Part shown: piece after piece, positions 54,159-64,000 of the stretch
Layout of the letters: the number at the start of each line of letters is the position of its first letter
Numbering within the stretch: the first letter of the stretch is position 1
Assembly: GCA_029204225.1 (NCBI GenBank)
Contig: CM055092.1
Location: 39,193,800-39,257,799, forward strand
Length of the DNA: 64,000 nucleotides
Direction: 5' to 3'
Source: Diphasiastrum complanatum
Lineage: Eukaryota > Streptophyta > Lycopodiopsida > Lycopodiales > Lycopodiaceae
Made by a program: the position numbers and the translations under genes
Notes under the pieces: generated by a model
Seen by the model: only the letters and a program-made list of their open reading frames with translations
The model's database searches: none
What the model was told of the DNA's origin: nothing

Positions 54159-56037
54159 TGTCGTAAATCGGTGGGAATGAGCAGAAGCTGATGAGTGAGC
54201 TTGGTCTAGAATCAAAAGCGCCACAATTAGCAGCAGAATGTTCAAATTGAATGCTTCAGACAAATGCGCAAATGGATAATACAGTAGTGAGACTGAGAAT
54301 TCGCACTTTGATTAATATCATACAGTGAGTACAATGCTTGAAGTGATAACTTCAGCTTACAGTCGTTGAGCGTGATAATGCTGGCTACAAAAAGGTTGAT
54401 TAGATTAAGAAATTATCAGAAGAAGTTTTCTGATGAAGATTAAGTCTATTACAAAATATCTTTTTTTTGTTAAATATCTAATTATCATTAAATGCTATAT
54501 GCCTATTTATTACAACTGACCTTGAATCTACAAAGTAGGCGGACTATTAACGTGGATCGGATTTCTAACTAACAATATCAGAAATTTACAATGTATTGAA
54601 AAATGTACAATGACTCGAATATATACTCTTACTCAAAAAATTATGGATTTTTTGAGTCGATACGGTATCGAAAAATTCTAGAAAGTTTGATTCTGAATTT
54701 TTTGATCTTCTACTCAAAAGTTTGAGCCTTCTGGTCCTGGTTTGTCATGATGCTCATTAATGAATGGATTTGAGGCTGGTTGAGCATCGAATTTCAACAC
54801 TCCCCCTTAATGTGGATTTTGAAAATTTTTTATTTTCAGATTCAACATGTCGTTGAATCTGAGATGGTGCTCCTTTGATAGAGCCTTTGTGAAGTAATTT
54901 GCTGCCATTAATTCTATCCTGCAATAGACTAATGATACCTCCTTACTTTGTACTTTCTCTCTTAAATAGTGATACCTGATTTTGATATGCTTGCTTCGAG
55001 AATGAAATCTCGGATTGAGAGAGAGAGCTATGGTCCTTTGGTTGTTGCAAAAGATGGTCATTGGATGTGACTGTGCAAGGTCTTTTTCTGCTGGCAATGT
55101 GCCTCAGCCAAATTGCCTCCTTGGTAGCATTCATGGCAGCAATGTACTCTAATTTGGTTGATGATAATGCTACTGAGGTCTACTTTCAGCTGTTCCAAGA
55201 GATTAGGCCTTGATTGTATAAAAGTACAAATCTAGAAGTTGATATTCTAGTATCGATATCCCCTGTCCAATCCGAATCTGTGTATCCTTCAAGAATATTG
55301 GTAGGTGGTTGCTTGGACGTACTTCATGATCTTTGTGAGTGTTTTTTAATGGGTTAGACCTGGATTTGATAGGAACTGGCTGAGTGAACTGATCGAATAT
55401 GCAAGGTCTGGTCTTGTGCAGATCATTACGTACATCAGTGAGCCGATGATTGAGTGAAACGGATATTGTTTCATTTTTTCTTTTGCCTCCTCAGTTGAGG
55501 AGATTGTTCCTTTGATAGCTTTAGTCCAAGGTCGACTGGAAAGAGACTTGGTTTGCAGTTGGCCATTCCATACTTTTCCAGCACGTTGGTGAGGTATCTT
55601 TGATGAATGATGAAAATTAGTCTGCTAGATCGAAGTTGAAAATTTTTTATTTCGAGACAATAGTGGGCTGGACCCATATCAATCATTTTGTACTCCTGGG
55701 CCAGCATGCTTTTCGTGTCCTTCATCAGATTCAGACTGTTACTGAATAATAGAGTATCATCTACATAGAGAGTGATGATGATGAAAAAATTCGATACAGA
55801 CTTGAGGTAGACATTCGAGTCTACTGAGTTTGGAATGAAACCATTCTCAATAAGAAATGTATTCATTTTTTGGAACCATTGCTAAAACAACATCTTGATG
55901 GAAAAAAGACTTGATAATCTGCAGACAATGTGCAGATTACTGAACAGTCCGCTCTGATACCATGTCGTAAATCAGTGGAAATGAGCAGAAGCTGATGAGC
56001 AAGCTTGGTGTAGGATCGGAAGCGCCATAGTTAGCAA
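54159..56037 (-). mobile_element. Copia element D, heavily deleted, with LTRs 54159-54799 and 55963-56037
   Basis: The left (3') LTR runs from TGTCGTAAATCGG to TTTCAACA, and CTCCCCCTTAA (54800-54810) is the complement of its polypurine tract. The right (5') LTR keeps only 75 bp (TGTCGTAAATCAGTGG to AGTTAGCAAT), outside the primer site 55951-55962. Between them are only the C-terminal reverse transcriptase (ITLYVDDTLLFSN near 55760) and RNase H end (HSRSKHIKIRYHYLREKV near 54965), with shifts between. Gag, protease, integrase and half of RT are deleted, so the interior is 1.15 kb. RT is related to family A. Confidence 0.88.
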
Positions 56038-56207
56038 TAATCAATGGTGGAGAGAGAAACATACTTCACCTACCACCAATTGACTTTGACTAATTAACCA
56101 AACTTAGGAACTTAAGTTTAAGCTTAACTTTGGCCTTCTAATATTATTTTAAATTACATGGCCCAAAGTCAAGTTTATGTCCAAATTTATTTATTTACAA
56201 GTGCTAC
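56038..56207 (+). repeat. Dispersed copy of 45211-45372
   Basis: AATCAATGGTGGAGAGAGAA through TTTATTTACAAGTGCT matches 45211-45372 with only a few changes and the same orientation. It replaces most of the 5' LTR of element D. Confidence 0.85.
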
Positions 56208-56208
56208 T

Positions 56209-56419
56209 TGTCTAGTGATTCGCGACAAATTATTTGTCTGATGTTTTAATACTTTATGTTTGGCTACGTAATCACTTAGTATCTAGCAATCTCAAAGTTA
56301 GTTGCTAAAGATTGAACGTGATTTTCATCACTATTGTTTTTTTCAATTTTTGATAGGCGTAGTTATGCATCGAAGTAAGAAGTTTTCGCATTACATTATC
56401 TATCCTATTTTCCGACAAT
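56209..56419 (+). repeat. Inverted LTR fragment of the copia A2 family
   Basis: The reverse complement of 53778-54010 with moderate divergence (TGTCTGATGTTTTAATACTT to TTATCTATCCTATTTTC). It ends at the LTR terminus, but no primer site follows; a different internal sequence begins at once. Confidence 0.85.
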
Positions 56420-56806
56420 TGGGTAATACCAGTACTCACAGTATTGATGGTATCGATACTATCAAATTGCAATTTCAAGATGGTACTACTTTCATTCCAA
56501 ATGCTTCTTCATGTTTAGAATCTTACCAAAAATCTATTTTCTATTAGTAGAAATATTGATATGGGCCATAAAGCCAAATTTGATTATAATACTTGTTCGA
56601 CATTAAACAAAAATGGAAAATTATTTGTGCTTAGAAAGGTAATCTTTATAAGCTTACTCATTGCAATGCTTCGACTGTTCAAGCTCTATCTACTTCTGTT
56701 GTGGAAGATAGAGATTTACTATGGCATTACAAAATGGGTCATGTCAATTTTACTTGTCTTCGAAATATGTCAACGAAAAATATTGTTCAAGATCTCAACT
56801 TGTAAT
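56420..56806 (+). mobile_element. Copia fragment with gag-pre-integrase domain
   Basis: The frame 56302-56547 and shifted continuations read TIKLQFQDGTTFIPNASSCL and, near 56720, DLLWHYKMGHVNFTCLRNMS, the His-containing pre-integrase segment. No other domain is present. Abuts an inverted LTR fragment on the left. Confidence 0.65.
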
Positions 56807-57239
56807 GACCACTAGGGAAAACCCCTAAGATGAGGATAGGAAAACACAATAGGAGACATGTATGAGCAAACCTCCCAACCAAACCTAGATTGTTCTTGGA
56901 ACTAGCCCTCGTGCAATGCCATGTGAATGCATGAGGAGAAGAGATCAACTGGCAACTTGAACCAAAGAGATTCCCTACCCCAATATATAGAGAGTAAATT
57001 CATGTATATCCGTTGCAAATACATGCACTACTCCGTATGATGTCTCAATTATAGTGCATGGGTCCTCTCGACGCTATTAGTCACAAACTGGCCTTGACAT
57101 GGAATTAACTCTCGATGTCACCAAGAATCTCGAATACCGAAGGGCCTGTCTACCATATTAAAACTTTTTCACGTCCTTAGTTGAGTGTGATACATGCTAA
57201 GGCCTTCTGATCTTTAATCTTCTAGGCCTTTGCTTGATC
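56807..57239 (-). repeat. Probable solo LTR or LTR fragment
   Basis: Non-coding, with a TATA-like CTCTATATATTGGGG on the minus strand (about 56980-56994), similar in placement to the TATA-like sequence in the LARD LTR. Termini not certain. Confidence 0.35.
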
Positions 57240-57552
57240 ACCATCTTATGGTTTTAGGTCTACACCTTCTACTACATCCCAAAGATCTCTATCTTTGATC
57301 TTCCAGGCCTTTGCTTGATCACCATCTTCTGGTTTCAGGTCTACACCTTCTACTACATCCCAAAGATCTCTATCTATCAATATCATTCTAAGTTTCAACT
57401 TCCAAATGTAGAAGTTAGAACCATTGAACTTGTCAATGACTCTAGCTTCACTGAGTGATGAAGATAAAGAACTACCTATATGAGATATGATAACATTATA
57501 CAAATAGGACAAACTTAATCTCTCGGTTAATTTGGACTAAGCTCTGATACCA
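57240..57552 (-). mobile_element. Copia gag N-terminus with primer site and in-frame duplication
   Basis: The primer site GCTCTGATACCA is at 57541-57552 (minus). Gag begins at 57512 and reads VIDKFNGSNFYIWKLKLRMI, LIDRDLWDVVEGVDLKP. A segment of exactly 81 bp (27 codons, KIKDRDLWDVVEGVDLKP through QAKAW) is duplicated in frame (aggcct words at 57224 and 57305). It is cut on the left after the second unit. Confidence 0.85.
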
Positions 57553-58848
57553 ATCTGATGAGACAAGGGAGATAGAAGAACAAGAATAGAGAAGAGAGCA
57601 GGAATATTGTGGAATAGCTCTCCCATTCTAATCAGCTGCTAAATGCAAAAACAATCTAATAGACAGCTTATGCTAAATGTAATCATAGCTTTAAGTGTTC
57701 TAATTGCCCAAGAGGATCTTAAAAAAAATTAATTCATACTCTCAAAACCCAAGAGTATGGTCCACCGAAGAGATTAGAAATGGTTTGTGTGTGGTATTAC
57801 TGAAAATCAGATTCAATGTGAAGTATGGTTCTAAAATAAATGGAAGAGCAGTATGATGTCACGAGTCCCTCAGGCGTCAAAGACAGCCATTGTCTGATCA
57901 GAAACTGAGTGGTAGACGTTCGTGCTTTGATCAGAGTGAGTAAACAAGAACGATCAAACAACGATAAAGTGCATTTAATCACAACCAGTATTTATTCTAC
58001 GTTATACATAGATAGAAAGCAAGTTGCTGCTATATTACACTGAAGCACGAATAGCAATTACAACAAAAATTTGATAGCATAATTGGGAGACTCAAAAATA
58101 TGTCTTATGGACAGAGCATCTCATGCAATTTGTGCTGGGATGATCTATTTATAGATTGCATCCATGTATTAACTACAATAAATGATTGTCACCTAACTAG
58201 ATAAGTCGTTGTACTTGGAAGTGTATGGCTTCTGTGACAACTATACATAGTGTATACTGTCAACCCATAGGGAATGTTGACGTGGACAAGGGCGTTGCAA
58301 ATTCTCTCACTTCGCTTTATAAGGGAAGTGGCTTTCTCTCACTTCATAAATTTGGGAAGTGGCTGGGAACGTTCCTCATTCAAAGTAGATGACCTTGTAT
58401 TTTTCTCTCTCTTCGAGATTTTGCGAAAAAGGAGAAGGTGCCCTTAAAAAGACGAAGGTGTCTTTAAAACAGTTTAACATGAAAATAGATGACCTTCAAA
58501 AAATTTCTCTCTCTTCGCAAACTTTTCGTGAACAAAACTGAAGGTGCTAAAAAATATTTGAACTTTTGGACTGTCACGAAACTTTCGCGAACATTTCGTA
58601 AAGCTATCTCGAAAATAGTTCATTTTTGCAGACTTGTTCTAAATGCAAGTTTGTGGAAGTCCTTGAAGATGGCCAAATCTTCAATGACTTCAAGTTTATT
58701 AAACTTAACATCTGAACTTTGGAATTATGACAGGATTGGTTACCCTTTGCTAGAGATCAGCCGGAAGCCCATTGAAGACGTTCATCAAATAAATTGGCTG
58801 TCTGAGTTTGTGATTCCAAGGAGACAACTGTGGGCTTAATTTCCAATA
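57553..58848 (-). repeat. LTR shared between the gag fragment on its left and copia E on its right
   Basis: The left edge is a primer site and the right edge a polypurine tract complement (TAGTCCCCCTTAAGG, 58848-58862). It can therefore be both the 5' LTR of the gag fragment and the 3' LTR of copia E. It contains CTTCGC/TTCGCG-rich repeats near 58320-58620. The open frame 58489-58839 has no motif. Confidence 0.6.
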
Positions 58849-61470
58849 GTCCCCCTTAAGGTCACAGTTGGTGCCTTGGTATCTTCGTCAGGTTCAACAT
58901 ATCAAAGGACTTCTGGTGCTTGATCTTGGGAAGCACTTTGGTGAAGATGTCTGCGACCATTTCTGTTGTGGAGAGGTATTGAAGGATCACTTGCCCTGAG
59001 AAAACTTTCTCCCGAATGAAATGATATTGGATTTCTATGTGCTGGATTTGCCATGAAATCTGAGATTCAGTGACAGTGAAATACAACTCAAGTTGTCACA
59101 CATAATGGTGGTAGCATTGAACTGAGTGTGATGCAAGTCGTGAAGTAATAATCTGATCTATACAGTTTCTTTTGAAGCTTGACATGCTGCGATGTACTCT
59201 GCCTCTGTCAAAGAAAGCACATTTTTACCTCCTTGAGTTCCACGAAATCGATCCCCTTGCCAAATAGAAACAAAACCCGGAGGTATATTTTCTTGTAGAG
59301 ACTGTTCCTTCCCAATCTGAGTCGGAGTAGCCTCACAGGACGAGTGGGTCGATAGTATTTTCATCATAACATAAAATGTGATCTAAACTTCCTTGAATAT
59401 ATCTCATCACTCTCTCTAATGCTTTCCAATGAAATATCCTAGGATTAGACATGAATTGACTTAACGTGCTAACAGTGTATGCTAAACCTGGTCTAGTACA
59501 CAACATTGCATACATTAAAGATTCTATTAGTGAATGATAATGGTACTTTGCTATGTCAAGTACTTCACTATCAGAATAGCACTAGTCGGTTTAGTCAATA
59601 CAATACTTGGATCCATTGGGGTATTAGTTGGTTTACAATCGGACATATGAAACTTTTCTAAAATGCCTTTTAGATATGCCTGCTGGCTAAGATAGATCTT
59701 CTTATGAAGTCTATTTCTAGTAATGCAAATTCCTAGCAAAGAATGGATAGCTTCTAAATCAGTCATGTCAAATTCCTTTGACAGATCACTCTTAGTAGTG
59801 TGCAGAAGAGAAGTGTCGTTAGACAAAATAAATGCATCATCTATGTAAAGAGCTATGTGAACTGAATCGGTGCCTATAAGCTTTGAATAAACATTATAGT
59901 CAGTTGAATTGTTTGCAAATCCCAATTGAATGAGATAAGAGTTGATTATATCGAACCATGCTCTTGCAGCCTGTTTCAGACTGTAGATTGCTTTGTGCAA
60001 CTTGCACACTTTTTGCTCTTGTCCTTTGACTTTGAATCCTTCCTATTGGAAGGTGTACAGCTCCTCTTCAACATTGTCATTGAGAAATGTTGTCTTGACA
60101 TTCATTTGGTGCATGTCGAGGTCTTTCGCTGCTGCTAACGCAATCAGAGTCCTGATTGACTGCATCTTGACGACATGATTGAAATTCTTTTGATAATCCA
60201 CTCCTTGGTCTTGAGTGAATCCTTTAGCCACCAACTGTGCTTTCCATTTGGCAATGGAACCATCAGAGTTGATCTTCGAAGATCCACTTGTTGTCGATAA
60301 CTCTCTTGTGAGTGGGGAAGTCAATCAATCTCCAGGTTTGATTCGTCAAAAGTGAGTTGTACTCGCTTTCCATAGCTTCTTGCCACTTCACAACATCCTT
60401 GGAGTTAATTGCTTCAGCTAGGCTCTTTGGTTCTTTTAATGAAGTCCAGAATGAACCCTTACCATTGTCTTTAGGTGCGAGCAGTTTCGATTTGGGGCAA
60501 GCTACCGTTCTTCGTGCGATGGATGCCATACTAGTTGGTCATACTCGGGCAGCACTCTTCCAATGTTTTAAAGGGAAGAAACATGATGATCCTAACATGC
60601 AGTCAAGCAAATCGGGAAACATAGAATATCCGAAAGCTGGAATTGTTTCCAACAATATTGAAGGGGAATGCTTTGCAATGGTATTCTCAATATGGGTTCC
60701 AAGAATTCCAGACTTGGGATGACTTGCGATGAGCTTTCTAGAAGTGATACCGAAAAGAGCATTAAGATGAGGAGATTTTGGATAAACTACAAGCAATCAA
60801 GCAAAAATAGAAGGAAGATGTCTTAGCTTATGTTCAGAGATTCAAGCTCAGCCATGGCCTTGAGTCTCTTGAAGCATTCAAAGGCTTCAGATTTGTGCTT
60901 AATGAACATGGCTGTAGACCATCTTAAATAATCATCTACGAAAATGATAAAATAGATTGCATCTCCTAATGACGGAGTTGGCATTGGACCACGAAGATCG
61001 CTATGTACAAGATCCAATACATGCTTTGTTTTGATGGAATGTGATTTTGGAAACTTGCTTCTAGAGTGCTTCCCATAGATGCATGATTCATAAAAGAAAG
61101 ATTTCCTATCTAATGAAGAAGGGAAATTCAGTCCATCAACTAAATTATTACAATGCATGTAAGAAAGTGATCTTGTATACATGTGTCCAAATCAACTATA
61201 CCACAGAACAGCACTGTCATTTACATTTTTATTAGAGATACTAGCTAATGCAGCTGAATTAGAGAGTACGTAGAGATTTTTGACTCTAGTACATGTAGTC
61301 AGAGTAGTATCTTCCTCGAGTATTGTACACTGCTCAGATGAGAAAGTAACAGTGTAGCCCTCATCAGTTATCTTAGAGACTAATAGCAGGTTCTTTGATA
61401 ATTGAAAAACATGAAGGATGTTAGGAACACAAGTGGATTGTCTACTACATGTACTTGTGATCTCCTAAGG
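58849..61470 (-). mobile_element. Copia retrotransposon E, degenerate
   Basis: From right to left: protease end and pre-integrase (NILHVFQLSKNLLLVSKITD near 61400; FYESCIYGKHSRSKF near 61075), integrase start (VLDLVHSDLRGPM near 61010; IIFVDDYLRWSTAMF), then an unidentified stretch 60539-60822 where the rest of integrase should be. Reverse transcriptase follows (RRTVACPKSKLLAPKD linker near 60500; WQEAMESEYNSLLTNQTW near 60370; HKAIYSLKQAARAWF near 59970; LYIDDAFILS near 59840), then RNase H (LTEAEYIAACQASKE near 59180; QHIEIQYHFIREKV near 59025) and the polypurine tract. Frames change at about 60290, 60040, 59550, 59360 and 59100. Dead. Confidence 0.88.
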
Positions 61471-62153
61471 TGTGTAGATGCACCAAGATCAAGACTAGAT
61501 TGAGATTCAAGATCAATCTTAGATCCTATGGCAAAAACACACTACTACATGCATTGAATCACTTCCAACTCTCACTCACATGTGTGGGAAGTATTCAGAA
61601 ATTATTCTAAGTAAAAACAAGCTGCTCTCCTCGGGTAGAGAGAGAAAAACCATCATGAGCTCTCGGGTAGAGAGAGAAAGCTAGAAATCCAATAACACTC
61701 AAAATCCACATAATTACCAAATCAATTAGATCCAAAATGAGGAGTACAATTATACTAGTAGATCCACGAGCTACCACTATGCTTAACTATGATTGGACCA
61801 CACTTTGTCACCTCTTAATCCTATTGGACCATTGATCCATGCACCTCTTAATCCTATTGGACTATATTCAAGCACACCTCAAATTCCTATTGGACCTCAC
61901 ATGGTTCCACCTCTAAATCCTATTGGACCTCTTAGAATTCATCAAACAAAGGCATTACACTTGTCTACACTCTAATTGGCACGAGTTTAGTCTCTTACTC
62001 TATTTTGTCTCAATAGTGGCATTACAAGTAGAAATGCATAATTTGCCATCTATGCCAAATTTGTTCCTATCAAAATCCTACACCTAGATGCTTGATGCAA
62101 AAAAACATAAGACCCCTATATCTAACATAGATAATCTTTTTCAATTCTTCACA
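61471..62153 (-). repeat. 3' LTR region of copia F, with internal tandem repeat
   Basis: The right edge TTCTTCACA (62145-62153) is followed by a polypurine tract complement (CTCCTCCTAAAAAA). The left edge is unknown, where copia E ends. Bases 61795-61945 hold four diverged copies of a 30-40 bp unit with CACCTC...AATCCTATTGGAC. Confidence 0.65.
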
Positions 62154-62171
62154 CTCCTCCTAAAAAATTAT

Positions 62172-62520
62172 CTATGAAGATTTGAGCATTGATCTTGGTA
62201 AAACTCCAAGATTAGATCTATGCTTGATGAAAGCACTTTTGCTCAAAGGCTTGGTGAGTAGATCGGCAATACAAGAGGACGAGTTGACATGCTCCAAATA
62301 AATTTCTCCTCCAATAAGCTTTTCTCTCACAAAATGGTGTGCCACTTCTATGTGCTTGCTTCTTGCATGAAATATGGGATTATTGGCAAGAGCTTGGGCC
62401 GATGTGTTATCACACTTGATCATTGGTAGATCATCTTCCTTGATGCACTTTAGCTCCATTAATAACCTCTTGATCCAAAGCACCTCTTTGGTAGTTGTAG
62501 TGAGTGCTTTGTACTCGGAC
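62172..62520 (-). pseudogene. Copia RNase H C-terminus of element F
   Basis: It continues the element F product in another frame (CESEYKALTTTTKEVLWIKR; CDNTSAQALANNPIFHARSK; HVNSSSCIADLLTKPLSK), ending at 62172 just before the polypurine tract. It contains the acidic RNase H residues (Glu in ESEY, Asp in CDN, Asp in IADLL). Confidence 0.9.
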
Positions 62521-63909
62521 TCACATGAAGAGAGATATAGTATCTTGCTTTTTGGAAAGCCAAGATATTAGATTGCCTCCAAGAAAGATAGTGTATGCAC
62601 TAATAGACTTTTGATCCATCTTGTCACTTGCAAAGTCCAAATCCGAGTAGCCAACAACGGATAGATCTTCACTTTTATAGAGTAGACCATAATCACAAGA
62701 TGAAGATACATATCTTAGAATCCTCTTGGCCATCTTCCAATGATGGATCTTAGGATCTTGCATAAATTGACTCAATTTGTGCACACAAAAACTTAGATCG
62801 GGCCTAGTAATGGTAAGCCAAATCAAGGAGCCTACAAGACTCCTAAAAAGTGTGATGTCCTCAAAGGATCTTTCATCACCTTTATTAGGATCTTTTACAA
62901 TTTGCTCCATTGGAGTATCTATGCTCTTAGAATTTTTCATATGGAATTTTTTCAACATAGAGTGAGCATATCTAGATTGACATATAAAGACATGGTTTTC
63001 ATAAAAATCAATTTCTAGGCCTAAGATGTAATGTATCTCTCCTAGATCTTGCATTTTAAACTCACATCCAAGTGCTAGCTTTGTTTCATCAACTAGCTTG
63101 ATACAACTTCCACAAAGAATAATGTCATCAACATAAATTAGAAGAATGACAATATTGCTATCAACAAACTTTAGGTACATGGAAGGATCATAGTCACTAA
63201 GAGTAAATCCTAGTGAGATAAGAAAAGAATTAAGTCTTGAATACGATGATCTTGGTGCTTGCTTGAGTCCATAAAGACTTTTGAAGAGCAAGCACACTTT
63301 GGACTCATCCTTGATAAATCCTTGAGGTTGTTCCATATAGATTTCCTCCTCAAGATAACCATTTAGAAAAGCATTGGATACATCTAATTGGAACACCTTC
63401 CACTTGAAGAAACAAGCAAGAGAAATAAGAATTCTTATTGTCACCATCTTTGCAACGGGCGCAAAGGTCTTCTCATAATCAAGGCCGTGGATTTGAGCAA
63501 ATCCTTTGGCACATAATCTTGCTTTATGCTTGTTGATGGTGCCATCATGATTGAACTTGATCCGAAATACCCACTTGCAACCAATCACATGTTTGTTGGA
63601 TGGAGGATCAACAAGCTCCCAAGTATTGTTGGTGATCAATGCATCATACGCTTGCTTCATGGCATCATACCACTCCTTGGCATTGAGTGCCTCTTGTACA
63701 TTCTTTGGCTCTTCATGAGAGACATAAAAAACATAATTAGTGGAATCAAGATCCACTTGTTTGCCTTTGTCAACATATGAGAGCCTCTTAGGCTCGGATC
63801 TATCTCTCATGGATCTTCTTGGTGAGAAAATCCGAGGGGAGTCTTCTTCAAATCTCAACCCCATCACATCATGATTGTCTTCAAAATCAATAATTGGTGA
63901 TGCATCCAT
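62521..63909 (-). pseudogene. Copia reverse transcriptase (and start of RNase H) of element F
   Basis: The frame includes the pre-RT linker (SEPKRLSYVDKGKQVDLDST), the RT N-terminus ([57 protein letters not shown]), LFKSLYGLKQAPRSSY, the catalytic LLIYVDDIILCG, YILGLEIDF, the connection domain (GSLIWLTITRPDLSFCVHKL) and the RNase H start (VVGYSDLDFASDKMDQKSIS). The frame ends at a stop just after KKQDTISL, where an apparent 2-base loss in a TC run breaks it. Confidence 0.92.
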
Positions 63910-64000
63910 AGACTTCTTGATCTCGGCCTCTTCAAAAGATGAGTGTTGATCTTCATGAAAGACACCATCTCTACTTTCAATAACTTGAGAAGTAGAGAGT

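Larger units (their letters stand above)
62154..63999 (-). mobile_element. Copia retrotransposon F, best preserved, continues past the window
   Basis: An almost complete linker, reverse transcriptase and RNase H on the minus strand, with a polypurine tract at 62154-62167 and the LTR to its left. It is the least decayed element in the window: the RT frame is open for 462 codons. The integrase and gag must lie beyond base 64000. Confidence 0.92.

Noticed and set aside
58489-58839. 116-residue plus-strand open frame
   Set aside because: Lies in an LTR with TTCGCG-like repeats and has no recognisable motif.

Overview
The window looks like a nuclear fragment of a large, repeat-rich land-plant genome. 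The evidence is a host gene with nine exons and clean GT-AG introns, many Ty1/copia and Ty3/gypsy retrotransposon remnants, retrotransposon primer sites matching plant initiator tRNA-Met (TGGTATCAGAGC) and tRNA-Asp, and very long CT/GA and CA microsatellites. Nothing bacterial, organellar, rRNA, tRNA or CRISPR-like was seen. The expanded introns and the unusual ParB-like and DNA-methylase-like pseudogenes suggest a fern, gymnosperm or other non-flowering lineage, but this is inference; no marker gene fixes the taxon.

The best supported host gene is an acid lipase (triacylglycerol lipase 2 / lysosomal-acid-lipase-like alpha/beta hydrolase) on the minus strand, 42035-35604. I could follow it through nine exons with compatible phases, including a 41-nt microexon, to a 395-residue protein with a signal peptide and a Ser-Asp-His triad. 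A second copy, of which only the terminal exon (38-342, plus strand) lies in the window, faces it; about 35 kb of mobile DNA separates the two convergent genes. Other possible host genes are an unrecognised five-exon gene at 14025-15160, an unrecognised three-exon gene at 7078-8217 and a weak two-exon model at 4868-5452.

Two pseudogene blocks do not look like ordinary retrotransposons. At 21.9-24.0 kb, continuing at 30.9-31.6 kb, a long broken reading frame switches strand in its middle; the switched segment carries a ParB-like DGQH motif, and the block is split by a 6.7-kb LTR element with no coding capacity (LARD type, 24107-30855). At 48.5-50.0 kb a minus-strand pseudogene carries the C-terminal core of an N-4/N-6 DNA methylase. 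Both could be remnants of one accessory gene family; that link is a hypothesis.

The rest is layered retrotransposon debris. Gypsy: 16.5-19.5 kb (gag with four zinc knuckles plus protease, no reverse transcriptase) and 42.7-44.7 kb (gag and repeat-filled leader, minus). Copia: 8.6-10.4 (+), 32.9-34.9 (+), 45.8-47.9 (+), 50.0-50.55 (+), 50.55-53.8 (-), 54.2-56.0 (-), 56.4-56.8 (+), 57.2-57.55 (-), 58.85-61.47 (-) and 61.5-64.0 kb (-, the freshest). Several are chimeric or internally deleted, so 45-64 kb is a nested insertion zone. Small foldback (MITE-like) elements lie near 1.1, 35.4 and 38.1-38.4 kb.
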